Shown here: positions 26,695 through 36,188 of the stretch, piece after piece
Numbering within the stretch: position 1 is the stretch's first letter
Layout: every line of letters begins with the position of its first letter
NCBI GenBank assembly: GCA_913062815.1
Contig: CAJXWZ010000023.1
Span: 1-64,000, forward strand
DNA: 64,000 nt
Origin: an uncultured Colwellia sp.
GTDB taxonomy: Bacteria > Pseudomonadota > Gammaproteobacteria > Enterobacterales > Alteromonadaceae
Direction: 5' to 3'
Notes under the pieces: generated by a model
Seen by the model: the letters and a program-made list of their open reading frames with translations, nothing else
Database searches by the model: none
What the model was told of the DNA's origin: nothing
Program-made: the position numbers and the translations under genes

Positions 26695-29196
26695 TTATGA
26701 CTTAGTTAAGTGCCAAATATTATCGACATAATCTTCAATAGAACGATCTGAGTTGAACTTACCCATCATCGCGGTATTTAAGATGGCCATACGCGCCCAA
26801 CGCTTTTTGTTTTGGTAAGCCTTACCTAAAGCAAAATGTGCATCTGAGTACGATTGGAAATCGGCCAGTACTTTGTATGGGTCGCCACCATCAAGGAAAC
26901 TATGCTTAAGTGGTGATAATTCCCCGGCATTACCTGGTGTAAAGTAGTCGGTGTCTAACCAATCTAAGCAAGCCTTTATTTCACTATTAGTGTTGTAGAA
27001 ATGGCGTGAGTTATAGCCATGATTATCAAGGGCTTTAACTTCATCAACGTTCAAACCAAAGATAAAGATATTGTCACTGCCAACTTCTTCAGCAATTTCA
27101 ATATTGGCACCATCTAGTGTACCAATGGTCACAGCACCATTGAGGGCGAGCTTCATGTTACCTGTACCTGATGCTTCTTTACCGGCGGTAGAAATCTGCT
27201 CAGAAACATCGGCTGCAGGAATTATTTTTTCCGCCAAACTGACCCGATAATTAGGTAAAAATACCACTTTAAGTTTGTCTTTAATCCTTGCGTCGTGATT
27301 GATTTTTTCCGCTATTTTATTGGTAGCGTAAATAATCTCTTTGGCAAGCTTGTAGCCTGGCGCCGCTTTTGCGCCAAAAATAAATACCCTAGATGGCATA
27401 TCTAATTCAGGGTTTTCTAACAAACGACGATACAAGGCTAAGATGTGTAACAAGTTCAAATGTTGGCGTTTGTATTCATGTAAACGCTTAATTTGCACGT
27501 CAAAAATAGCATCAGGGCTAACGGTAATCCCAGTTAACTCTTTAATATCTTTAGTTAAGCTGATTTTGTTTTGCAACTTAATATCCATAAACTTATTCTG
27601 GAAAGCGGCTTTATCTGCATAGCCTGCCAGCTGTTTTAAGCTATCAAGATCTTTTGCCCAGTCTTCCTTAATCGTTTTAGATAACAGGTTTGATAACAAT
27701 GGATTACACGCTTTTAACCAACGACGTGGCGTAATACCATTGGTCACGTTAGTTAATTTGCCTGGCCATAAAGCATCAAACTCGGGGAATAAATCTTTTT
27801 TAACTAAATCGGAGTGAATCTGGGCAACTCCGTTAACTTTATGAGCGGCAACAACACACAAGTGCGCCATTCTTACTTTACGTTGCTCGCCTTCTTCAAT
27901 AATAGATAAACGGGTACGCATACCTTCATCATCAGGCCATTTTTTGGAAACTTCATCATTTAAGAAGGCTTCGTTAATACGGTATAAAATCGTTAAATGG
28001 CGCGGCAGCACTTTAACAAATAGCGCGACTGACCACTTCTCTAACGCTTCAGGTAACAAGGTATGATTAGTGTAGGCAAATACTTTACGTGCTAGGCTCC
28101 AAGCATCATCCCAAGTCATTTCATGCTCATCAAGTAAGAGACGCATAAACTCTAGAATAGCGATAGTTGGGTGAGTGTCGTTTAACTGAATCGCCACTTT
28201 TTCAGCGAAAATCTTTAAATTCTTCTTCTGGTATAAATCACCATGTTGCGCTTCAAAACGGGCGATAATGTCTTTGATAGAACAAGCACAGAAGAAGTAT
28301 TGCTGAATAAAGCGTAGCTCATTGCCCGCTTCGTGTTCATCATTTGGATACAACACTTTTGAAACACTTTCTGCATGAACTTGATTTGCTAAAGCGTGTA
28401 AGTAATCGCCATTGTTAAATTTATCCCAATCAAAGGCACTATCAGCTCGGCATTCCCAAAGGCGTAAGGTATTTACCGTGTCACTGTGGTAACCAACAAT
28501 TGGAATATCCCAAGGTACACCTTTAAAGACTTTACCTGCTTGCCATTCTGACTTAGTACTACCGTCAGCCTGTGCTACTTGCTCAACATGGCCATATAGT
28601 GGAATGTACTGGGCTGACTCTGGGCGACAAACTTCCCATGGGTTACCGAATTCACGCCACATATCAGGCGTTTCAACTTGGTGCCCATCTACAAACGCTT
28701 GTTTAAACAAACCGTGTTGGTAGTGGATGCCATAGCCCATGGCGTTATAATCTAATGTTGCTAAAGAATCTAAGAAGCAAGCAGCTAAACGACCTAAGCC
28801 ACCATTGCCTAATGCTAGATCTGGACCTTCTTCACATAAATCAGCTAGATCAAAACCTAAGGCTTTTAATGCTTTTTCTGCAGTTTCGTATAAATCAACA
28901 TTGTGCAGATTGTTTGACAATAAGCGCCCCATCAAATACTCAAGCGATAAGTAATTAACACTTTTGGCATCTTTCTTAAATTGACGAGCCTGAGTGCTCT
29001 TTAATTTAGCTACGACTACATCTTGTAATGCTAAAGAGGTTGCTTGCCAATGAGCTGATTTTGTTTCTTGTTCATCAGCAACGTCACCTAACGTAAATTG
29101 AAGGTGGTGTTGAATACGTGCTTTCAGCTCAGCAGTATTTATATCTGACACTTTAGTCGCTGCTTTTTTCGTGGTGGTTTTAGTTTTGGTAACCAT
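26695..29196 (-). CDS. glgP: Glycogen/maltodextrin phosphorylase
   Basis: An 833-residue GT35 phosphorylase. The pyridoxal-phosphate lysine lies in EASGTGNMKLALNGAVTIG, and the phosphate/PLP region KAAPGYKLAKEII and KRLHEYKRQHLN are present. It releases glucose-1-phosphate from non-reducing ends of glycogen or maltodextrin. The N-terminal part has the YLSLEYLMGR motif common to all members. It is the first gene of the operon glgP-glgB-glgX-malQ-amylase-esterase and follows two ATACGTAT operators. Whether it prefers glycogen (GlgP) or maltodextrin (MalP) cannot be told from sequence; both fit the cluster. Confidence 0.95.
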   Translation of the reverse strand: MVTKTKTTTKKAATKVSDINTAELKARIQHHLQFTLGDVADEQETKSAHWQATSLALQDVVVAKLKSTQARQFKKDAKSVNYLSLEYLMGRLLSNNLHNVDLYETAEKALKALGFDLADLCEEGPDLALGNGGLGRLAACFLDSLATLDYNAMGYGIHYQHGLFKQAFVDGHQVETPDMWREFGNPWEVCRPESAQYIPLYGHVEQVAQADGSTKSEWQAGKVFKGVPWDIPIVGYHSDTVNTLRLWECRADSAFDWDKFNNGDYLHALANQVHAESVSKVLYPNDEHEAGNELRFIQQYFFCACSIKDIIARFEAQHGDLYQKKNLKIFAEKVAIQLNDTHPTIAILEFMRLLLDEHEMTWDDAWSLARKVFAYTNHTLLPEALEKWSVALFVKVLPRHLTILYRINEAFLNDEVSKKWPDDEGMRTRLSIIEEGEQRKVRMAHLCVVAAHKVNGVAQIHSDLVKKDLFPEFDALWPGKLTNVTNGITPRRWLKACNPLLSNLLSKTIKEDWAKDLDSLKQLAGYADKAAFQNKFMDIKLQNKISLTKDIKELTGITVSPDAIFDVQIKRLHEYKRQHLNLLHILALYRRLLENPELDMPSRVFIFGAKAAPGYKLAKEIIYATNKIAEKINHDARIKDKLKVVFLPNYRVSLAEKIIPAADVSEQISTAGKEASGTGNMKLALNGAVTIGTLDGANIEIAEEVGSDNIFIFGLNVDEVKALDNHGYNSRHFYNTNSEIKACLDWLDTDYFTPGNAGELSPLKHSFLDGGDPYKVLADFQSYSDAHFALGKAYQNKKRWARMAILNTAMMGKFNSDRSIEDYVDNIWHLTKS

Positions 29197-29281
29197 AAGT
29201 ACTTCTAACTCTCATTTATTCAGTTAATAAAAAAACCTATGCTTCGATTATGACCAACTCTAAAATTAGGGCAATGAACTA

Positions 29282-29293
29282 CATACGTATGCA
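29282..29293. promoter_or_regulatory. ATACGTAT operator upstream of glgP, copy 1
   Basis: CATACGTATGCA with the ATACGTAT core at 29283-29290, about 90 bp upstream of the glgP start. It is paired with a second copy 39 bp away. Confidence 0.6.
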
Positions 29294-29317
29294 AAGACTA
29301 AAACCCGCAAAAATGCT

Positions 29318-29332
29318 ATGCATACGTATGTA
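29318..29332. promoter_or_regulatory. ATACGTAT operator upstream of glgP, copy 2
   Basis: ATGCATACGTATGTA contains the 10-bp palindrome CATACGTATG at 29321-29330. Same motif as before the TonB receptor and GH31 genes. Confidence 0.62.
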
Positions 29333-29351
29333 ATTTCTGCCTAGAAAGCAA

Positions 29352-29384
29352 AAAATGGCAAAGCAGATACTGCTTTGCCATTTT
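29352..29384 (-). terminator. Intrinsic terminator after lipoprotein amylase
   Basis: Perfect 14-bp inverted repeat AAAATGGCAAAGCA/TGCTTTGCCATTTT with a 5-base loop. It separates the upstream amylase gene from glgP, so glgP needs its own promoter at the operators. Confidence 0.88.
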
Positions 29385-29430
29385 GACTTTTTGTACATTG
29401 AGCGTTTTCGAGGTAAAGATTTACCAAATA

Positions 29431-31122
29431 TTAGGGTCTATTGATTGTAGCTAATCGCTGTAAAATCGTACTACTTGTTAGTGCTTGGTTAAGCAAAAGC
29501 ACTCTTACGCCATGAGCAGGCACAGTTATAATCAACTCTTTTTGTTCTGGTAAAATATTGATACTTTCGCCACTCGTGGCATCCAGCCACTGACCTTGAT
29601 TCAACAAATCAATTTTCAACGCCTTGGTAGTATTACCTTTATTAAGTAAAACTAATGCGGTTTGGTTAACGTCACCTACTTGATACACTCGATAAAAGCT
29701 TGCGGTATTAGCGTCGAATTCTACATTCAACTGCAAGCCCTTTTGCAGTGCTACTGAGCTTTTGCGGATATTAGCAATGCGCGTTAACGCACTGTGAATA
29801 ACGTGAGATTTGGCTTTTTCTATATTGTTTTGTCCTAAATAATTGCGATTACCTTCATGCTCTCTTTTACCTGTCATAAAGTTCATTTCGCTACCGTAGT
29901 AAATGACCGGTATGCCACGAGAGGTAAAAAGCCAATTATTGGCATCGATAAAACCTTCATCACTTGCATTCATGCGCGCCATATCGTGATTGTCGTAAAA
30001 TGTCATCAGTTCATAAGGGTTGTGGTACGTACCGTCATTCAAATGTAAGTACGATAAAATATCCCGGTAGTCGCTATTGTTATTTTCAAACACCGCGGTG
30101 ATTGCTTTTTGTCCGGGAAAATCTAAAACACTGACGCCACCGTTTTCAATTTGTGTGTGCTCAGCAATAAAGTTAGCATCATAGGAGAAGCTTTCGGCGA
30201 ATATAAAAATATCAGGATATTCTGCGCGAATATTATCGGTTAGTTTTTTCCAAAAGTGATGAGGCATATGCTTAATGGTATCAATGCGAATTGAATCTGC
30301 ACCTTGTTCAAGCCACTTTAAATAAGCATTGGTAAAGTACGCTAAAACCTCAAGGTTGTTTTCATTCAGATCGGACAACTCGCCAATGTCAGGCTTGGTA
30401 TTGTAAAATTGATGCAAAGTGTTAGTTGATGACAACTCGGTAGGGTGTAGGTTTTGATGATCAGCTACTAAGTTATTATTTTCATCATACAGTTCACCAA
30501 ATTTAGCTTGATCAATCGGCATACTATAAGAAGGTGAACCATGATTACCGACAATATCTAGCACAAATTCAAGTTGATATTCTTGCTCTAATTGCATGGT
30601 CAAGTCTTGAAAGCTGAGGTTAGCAGAATTGTAGTGCTCATCTACCTGATAAAAGTTAACTCCCCAATAGCCGTGGTAGCCGGTTTTGCCGCCATCTTTA
30701 AATGCGCCTGCAAATGTTATTGGCTCACCACCACTAAAAGCTTGATCTGGGTTGTCAAAAATGGGGGTCGTCCAAATAGAAGTAAAGCCCATATCTTTAA
30801 TATATTGTGCATTATTTAACACACCTTGAAAATCGCCGCCTAAATAGCCCACATTGGCGTGTTCACCATGTTCACCTGACAATTTAATATTAAAAGTAGG
30901 ATATTCGCCACCTTGATTTTCTTGGTTATTACTCGGGTCGCCATCAACAAACCTGTCCGTCATTAAAAAATAAACCGCTTGCGAAGCATAATGATTTTGC
31001 GTGCCGTAAAAATTGGTAGAATTTTGTGTTGAGTTTATTTGCTCGGTTACTGCACAAGCAGATAGTAAGCAAGGTAACAATAAAGTAATAACTTTTTTCT
31101 GAGTAAACATCTGAGCTAACAT
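29431..31122 (-). CDS. Lipoprotein GH13 alpha-amylase
   Basis: A 563-residue GH13 enzyme exported as a lipoprotein: the signal region LLLPCLLSAC ends in a lipobox Cys near residue 23. Catalytic regions are DIVGNHGSPS, SIRIDTIKHM with the nucleophile Asp, FIFAESFSYD with the Glu, and TFYDNHDMARM with the Asp. The DRFVDGDPSNN opening matches the secreted amylase at 18102, but the two differ. It would cut starch or maltodextrin at the outer membrane or in the periplasm. It is divergent from GH31 with one ATACGTAT operator between. No good ribosome site is seen; a Met four codons in is an alternative start. Confidence 0.9.
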   Translation of the reverse strand: MLAQMFTQKKVITLLLPCLLSACAVTEQINSTQNSTNFYGTQNHYASQAVYFLMTDRFVDGDPSNNQENQGGEYPTFNIKLSGEHGEHANVGYLGGDFQGVLNNAQYIKDMGFTSIWTTPIFDNPDQAFSGGEPITFAGAFKDGGKTGYHGYWGVNFYQVDEHYNSANLSFQDLTMQLEQEYQLEFVLDIVGNHGSPSYSMPIDQAKFGELYDENNNLVADHQNLHPTELSSTNTLHQFYNTKPDIGELSDLNENNLEVLAYFTNAYLKWLEQGADSIRIDTIKHMPHHFWKKLTDNIRAEYPDIFIFAESFSYDANFIAEHTQIENGGVSVLDFPGQKAITAVFENNNSDYRDILSYLHLNDGTYHNPYELMTFYDNHDMARMNASDEGFIDANNWLFTSRGIPVIYYGSEMNFMTGKREHEGNRNYLGQNNIEKAKSHVIHSALTRIANIRKSSVALQKGLQLNVEFDANTASFYRVYQVGDVNQTALVLLNKGNTTKALKIDLLNQGQWLDATSGESINILPEQKELIITVPAHGVRVLLLNQALTSSTILQRLATINRP

Positions 31123-31193
31123 TAGGTAGTCTTAATCGTTATGATGAGTGAATTGTCTTAATGCTAGAGATTACTTATAGCACTAACAAGAGA

Positions 31194-31209
31194 TTGCATA
31201 CGTATTCAA
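31194..31209. promoter_or_regulatory. ATACGTAT operator between amylase and GH31 genes
   Basis: TTGCATACGTATTCAA, a 16-bp near-perfect palindrome (one mismatched pair) with the ATACGTAT core at 31198-31205, placed between divergent starts at 31122 and 31278. Confidence 0.62.
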
Positions 31210-31277
31210 GATGTTGATATTGACGAACAGCGTTATCATCGTTACATACTAAAATAAGCTTATTCTAAGGATTACCT

Positions 31278-33758
31278 TTGACCTTCTTCTCGCTGCTCTC
31301 ACCACTTAGAGCAACTTATATTCTTGTTGCACTTTTTGTGCATTTCAGTGCCTTTGCTGGTGAAAGTAATCATTATTTAAGTCATCAATTAGTCGACAAC
31401 ACGTTAGTCATTGCCACTAAACAAGGTGATGTCAGTTTAACTGCATACGGTGTTCAGGCCATTGAAGTACATTATGCTTTAACGAAGAAAAGCCCTGATG
31501 TGTTATTACAAAACGCTGCAAAGCTACCCTCTTTTGCCATAAAAGAAGCAGCGACAAAGCAAGTATTTACCCTTAAAGATGACACTAAAAGCCTTTCATT
31601 CTCCAGTAAAAAACTCAGCGCGGTGGTGAGCAAGAGTCCTTTTAGTATTGCCTTTTATAGCCTTACCAAAGGTGCTAAACAATTGCTGACCAAAGAGCAA
31701 ACCGGTTTTTTCACGGGCAACCTAATAGAAGATGAAAAAGCACATAAAACTCAAGGTTTTCGCTTTAAATTAAATAAGGATGAAAAGTTAATCGGTGGCG
31801 GAGAACGTGTACTCGGTATGGATAGACGCGGTCATCGCATGCCCTTATATAATCGTGCACATTATGGTTATGAAACACAATCGAACCAAATGAATTTTAG
31901 TTTACCGGCGGTATTATCAAGTAAAAAATATATTTTGTTATTTGATAATTCAGCAAAAGGTTGGATGGATCTTGGCAAAACCAATGCCGATGTCATTCAA
32001 TTTGAAGCGGTTTCTGGTCGTATGGCTTATCTTGTTTTTTCTGGCGACACTTATCCTGAACTTATCAATAATTATGTTGATGTTACTGGCAAGCAACCCA
32101 TGCCACCTCGTTGGGCATTGGGTAATTATGCTTCTCGCTTTGGCTACCGAACAGAGCAAGAAGTCAGAGATACGGTCAATAAATTTATTGATTTAGATTT
32201 CCCTCTTGATGCCATCATCTTAGATCTTTATTGGTTTGGTAAAGACATTAAGGGCCATATGGGCAACTTAGCTTGGGACGCTGCTGCTTTTCCTACACCA
32301 GAGCAAATGATGGCAGATATTATGTCACAAGGGGTAAATACTATATTGATCACCGAGCCATTTGTGTTATCAACCTCGAAAAAGTGGAGCGATGCAAAAG
32401 CGCAGCAAGCGTTAGCAAAGGCTGATGATGGTACTCCTAAGCAATTCGACTTCTATTTTGGTAACACAGGCTTAGTTGATGTATTTAGTGACAAAGGCCA
32501 GCAGTGGTTCAATGATATATACAACAATCTTTACCAACAGGGTGTATCCGGTTGGTGGGGTGACTTAGGTGAACCTGAGGTTCACCCTAGCGATACTTTA
32601 CATACGATGAGCGATGGTAGTGTGGTTAACGGTGATGCCATTCATAATGCCTATGGACATCAATGGGCGAAGATGGTTTTTCAAAACCAGCTAAAACTAT
32701 CACCTAATGAGCGACCATTTATTTTGATGCGCTCAGGGTTTGCTGGTTCACAGCGCTATGGCATGATCCCTTGGACTGGTGATGTTAGCCGTAGCTGGGG
32801 AGGCTTGAAGCCGCAAGTTGAACTCAGTTTACAAATGGGCCTGTTAGGCATGGGTTATACTCACTCTGATTTAGGTGGCTTTGCCGGCGGTGAAGTCTTT
32901 GATAAAGAGATGTATATTCGTTGGTTACAATACGGCGTGTTCCAACCTATTTATCGCCCACATGCACAAGATAACATCGCACCAGAAGTGGTATTTCATG
33001 ATAAAGAAACGCAAGATATTCTCAGAAAATTTATCAAACTTAGATATCAGTTATTACCCTATAACTACACATTAGCTTATCAAAATAGTACGACGGGTTT
33101 GCCGTTAATGCGGCCCATGTTTTTTGAAAACGAACTTGATTTGAGTTTAATGAATAACGCGAACAGCTATTTTTGGGGAGACGCCTTTTTAGTGACTCCC
33201 GTGGTTGATGCTAAGGTGAAATCTGTTTCTGTTGCTTTACCCAAAGGGGTTTGGTTTGACTATTTCACCGGTAGAAAGCATCAAGGAAATCAAGTTATTG
33301 AACTAGCCACTAGTTTAGAAACTTTACCTGTATTAGTTCGCGCCGGTAGTTTTGTCCCTATGGTCAATGATATTCAATCAACCAAAGAATACGATAGCAG
33401 CAAGCTGAATTTGCATTATTATGCTGATAGCTCAGTTACTTCTGCAAACTATGAAATGTATGAAGATGATGGTGAAATGTTTCAAGCTATCAAGCAAGAT
33501 TTTTATGAGTTATTATCGTTTAATGCAAGCCAGAAAGAACACAGCTTAACCATTAATTTAACGCACAATAATAAAACTTATAAAGGTATGCCAAATAACA
33601 GAGAGATAAACTTAGTTATTCATAATTGGCAAAAACAACCTAACAGCGTAAAGATTGATAATCAGCAAAGCATAAAGGCAAATTGGGATAAGTCTCATAA
33701 AACTTTATCACTCTCGTTTTCTTGGCAGCATCAACCTTTAACGCTACATATAGAATAA
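31278..33758 (+). CDS. Secreted GH31 alpha-glucosidase
   Basis: An 826-residue GH31 enzyme with a signal peptide cleaved near HFSAFAGES. The nucleophile Asp is in the signature GWWGDLGEPEVHPSD, and the acid/base Asp is in MIPWTGDVSRSW. A beta-sandwich N-terminal domain and a C-terminal domain (VRAGSFVPMV) flank the barrel as usual. It would release glucose from maltooligosaccharides in the periplasm. The start is a TTG at 31278, 7 bp after AAGG; no better start is near. It is 11 bp from glucokinase, forming an operon that makes and then traps glucose. Confidence 0.9.
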   Translation: MTFFSLLSPLRATYILVALFVHFSAFAGESNHYLSHQLVDNTLVIATKQGDVSLTAYGVQAIEVHYALTKKSPDVLLQNAAKLPSFAIKEAATKQVFTLKDDTKSLSFSSKKLSAVVSKSPFSIAFYSLTKGAKQLLTKEQTGFFTGNLIEDEKAHKTQGFRFKLNKDEKLIGGGERVLGMDRRGHRMPLYNRAHYGYETQSNQMNFSLPAVLSSKKYILLFDNSAKGWMDLGKTNADVIQFEAVSGRMAYLVFSGDTYPELINNYVDVTGKQPMPPRWALGNYASRFGYRTEQEVRDTVNKFIDLDFPLDAIILDLYWFGKDIKGHMGNLAWDAAAFPTPEQMMADIMSQGVNTILITEPFVLSTSKKWSDAKAQQALAKADDGTPKQFDFYFGNTGLVDVFSDKGQQWFNDIYNNLYQQGVSGWWGDLGEPEVHPSDTLHTMSDGSVVNGDAIHNAYGHQWAKMVFQNQLKLSPNERPFILMRSGFAGSQRYGMIPWTGDVSRSWGGLKPQVELSLQMGLLGMGYTHSDLGGFAGGEVFDKEMYIRWLQYGVFQPIYRPHAQDNIAPEVVFHDKETQDILRKFIKLRYQLLPYNYTLAYQNSTTGLPLMRPMFFENELDLSLMNNANSYFWGDAFLVTPVVDAKVKSVSVALPKGVWFDYFTGRKHQGNQVIELATSLETLPVLVRAGSFVPMVNDIQSTKEYDSSKLNLHYYADSSVTSANYEMYEDDGEMFQAIKQDFYELLSFNASQKEHSLTINLTHNNKTYKGMPNNREINLVIHNWQKQPNSVKIDNQQSIKANWDKSHKTLSLSFSWQHQPLTLHIE

Positions 33759-33769
33759 CTAGGTAAACT

Positions 33770-34762
33770 TTGACAATGAATACAGCCGTAACGAATTCCA
33801 TAAAATTAATCGCCGATATTGGTGGTACAAACATTCGTATTGCTCAAGCAGATGGACAACACGAAAAGAAATTTACTCATATTGAAACCTATCGATGCGC
33901 AGAATACGGTAGTTTAGCTGAAGTGCTCAATCTATATATTGATACTAAGCAACTCAATAATTGTACGCTTGATGCCTGCCTTGCTATTGCTTGCCCGGTA
34001 GATAATGACATTATTTCTATGACTAACTTACCTTGGCAGTTTTCACAAACTGAATTAAAGGCGACGTTAAAATTAAATAGTTTGGCCCTGATCAACGATT
34101 ATACTGCTATTGCGATGGCTATCCCTTTGTTAAGTGATGAACAAAAAGTGAAGGTTGGCGGCGGCGAAGCGGTTGCGGGTAAGCCTATCTCAGTGTGTGG
34201 ACCCGGTACCGGTTTAGGTGTGGCGAATTTAGTGCCTGTTTCAATCGCTGGTAAAAGCCAATGGCATTGTGTCAGTGGTGAGGGCGGCCATGTTGATTTT
34301 GCACCAATAGGCGAACAAGAAATTGCCGTTTTACGTTTTTTAAATACTATTAAAGAGCGGGTATCTTACGAACAGCTCCTTTCTGGTTACGGACTAGAGC
34401 AAATTTATCAAGCGTTAGCACATAAAGCGAGTGATGAAGAGCAAGTACATTTATCTGCACAAGACATAAGTAAGCAAGGTATTGATAATAGCTGTCATCT
34501 TTGTCATCAGGCTTTAGTTATTTTCTGTCAGGCTTTAGGTAGCTTTGCCGGTAATTTAGCGCTGATAATGAATAGCCAAGGCGGTGTTTATATTGCTGGT
34601 GGTATCGTGCCTCGTTTTATTGATTTCTTAAACACCACTAAGTTTCGTGAACGTTTTGAAACAAAAGGCCGTTTATCTCACATCACCAAGCAAACGCCAA
34701 CCTACGTCATTACCGAGCAACAACCTGGTTTGCTTGGTGCTGCCGCTTATTTACTACAATAA
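33770..34762 (+). CDS. glk: Glucokinase
   Basis: A 330-residue glucokinase of the bacterial Glk family. The ATP phosphate-binding motif is IADIGGTNIRIAQ near the N-terminus. The sugar region has LINDYTAIAMAIP, CGPGTGLGVANLV and SGEGGHVDFAP, and the C-terminal ATP site is GGVYIAGGIVPRF. It phosphorylates glucose to glucose-6-phosphate in the cytoplasm. The start could be TTG at 33770 (6 bp after AGG) or ATG at 33776. It is co-transcribed with GH31. Confidence 0.93.
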   Translation: MTMNTAVTNSIKLIADIGGTNIRIAQADGQHEKKFTHIETYRCAEYGSLAEVLNLYIDTKQLNNCTLDACLAIACPVDNDIISMTNLPWQFSQTELKATLKLNSLALINDYTAIAMAIPLLSDEQKVKVGGGEAVAGKPISVCGPGTGLGVANLVPVSIAGKSQWHCVSGEGGHVDFAPIGEQEIAVLRFLNTIKERVSYEQLLSGYGLEQIYQALAHKASDEEQVHLSAQDISKQGIDNSCHLCHQALVIFCQALGSFAGNLALIMNSQGGVYIAGGIVPRFIDFLNTTKFRERFETKGRLSHITKQTPTYVITEQQPGLLGAAAYLLQ

Positions 34763-34817
34763 GCCATTTGTAAAAATAAAAAAGGGCCTGATTAATTACA
34801 GGCTATCAAGTCAAACT

Positions 34818-34849
34818 ATGGCTATTCAAGAGATTGAATAGCCATTTTT
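34818..34849 (+). terminator. Intrinsic terminator after glk
   Basis: Inverted repeat ATGGCTATTCAA/TTGAATAGCCAT (12 bp) with a 4-base loop followed by TTTTTC. A smaller repeat GCCTG/CAGGC lies just upstream at 34786-34803. Confidence 0.85.
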
Positions 34850-35309
34850 CATATAGAGCCATTGAAAATAAAGGCATCTAGCCAATGAGCTTTTAACAAA
34901 TTCGTTCTAAGAGTACATACAACACAGTAAGTTAGCTTGGTTTTAAAGATCACTTGATACGCTAAGTGCATGTCTACAGATATAGCATTGTCTAATATAT
35001 AGACAAACAACATTGTAATGGGGCGTATAGTGCCATGTATCGCCTAAGCAACCAATACCGCTATACATCTGATATATAAGCAATATTCTATTGTATTTTA
35101 AAAAGGCACTCCGCATCATATTCAAAAACTGGAAGTTGTGTTAGTTTTATAATAGTGAATGATATTGGTAAGTTATATACCTATAGCTTTTTCGAATTGA
35201 AATGATTACACCTGTTTTTAGTAATCATCATGCATCGGAAGTTTTATTTGTAATGAATTCAATTTAAACTCTATTAATCTTAAGTTTGATTGTTTGATGG
35301 AATGTAAAA
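34850..35309. other. Intergenic region, no gene seen
   Basis: About 460 AT-rich bases between the glk terminator and the solute-binding gene. Short frames here lack ribosome sites and family patterns. A small inverted repeat GATTAC/GTAATC occurs at about 35203-35224. The promoter of the next gene must lie here but I cannot place it. Confidence 0.35.
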
Positions 35310-36068
35310 ATGCGGTTGATTACATTAGTGGTAGTGTTTTTTCTTTTATATCCACAGAATATTTATGCTGAGGTTCAAGATAATGGCATCGTTGTAAATG
35401 TGATTCACTCCTACCCTTTCGCCTATCTCGATGAACACAAGCAATGGACTGGCACTCATTATGAATACATGCAGGCTATTTCAAAAAAGTCTGGCGTACC
35501 TTTTGATATTAAAGTGATTCCTAGAGCCCGTATCATTCATAATTTAAAAAGTGGCAAATGTGATGCTACTATCATGTTTCGTTTTACCAAAAGAGATCCC
35601 TTTGTTAAATATGCAGGAATAATAAGAGAAATTAAAATTATTGCACTAAACAAAAAAGGGCAAAAACTAGGTCTTTATCAAGATTTATATAAAAGTGAAA
35701 TGATTGGAATTTTACGTACTCAATCTGTAAGTACAGAATTTAGCAATGATAAAAATTTAAATATACACGAAGCAGATAATTATCCCCAGCTTGTAAAAAT
35801 GTTATCGATGGACAGGTTAGATACCATAGTAGGAAACGCTATTGCGCTAACAAACATTCTCAATGAATTAAATTTAATGAGTGCCGTTGAACTTCCAGCA
35901 TTCCCCTTAGCGTATAAGCAGCAGTGGTTTCAGTTTTCAAATAAGTCGAATCATTTAGATAAATTAGAAAAAATAAATGAAGCTATTGAAACATTAAAGC
36001 AAGATGGGACATTTGATACTATCTTAACAAGGCATGTAGGAAATGGCTGGAAAGAGCTGAATAAATAA
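35310..36068 (+). CDS. Periplasmic solute-binding-like protein (SBP_bac_3 type)
   Basis: A 252-residue protein with a signal peptide (cleaved near NIYAEVQ). It is a family-3 solute-binding protein in form: a first lobe with FAYLDEHKQWTGTHYEY and VIPRARIIHNLKSGKCDAT, then a second lobe with ILRTQSVS and DRLDTIVGNAIA. No ABC transporter genes are adjacent. It differs from the similar protein at 16046. The ligand is unknown, and a link to sugar metabolism is not shown. Confidence 0.68.
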   Translation: MRLITLVVVFFLLYPQNIYAEVQDNGIVVNVIHSYPFAYLDEHKQWTGTHYEYMQAISKKSGVPFDIKVIPRARIIHNLKSGKCDATIMFRFTKRDPFVKYAGIIREIKIIALNKKGQKLGLYQDLYKSEMIGILRTQSVSTEFSNDKNLNIHEADNYPQLVKMLSMDRLDTIVGNAIALTNILNELNLMSAVELPAFPLAYKQQWFQFSNKSNHLDKLEKINEAIETLKQDGTFDTILTRHVGNGWKELNK

Positions 36069-36188
36069 AAGGCTACTTATTACGTTAAGTAGCTACAATT
36101 TTGCTTCATCGCCAGGATTAATCAAGCCGCTTTTTTAACTGAAAGTAATGCTCACACTGCAGCAATAACACATAGCCCCAGAGTTACT

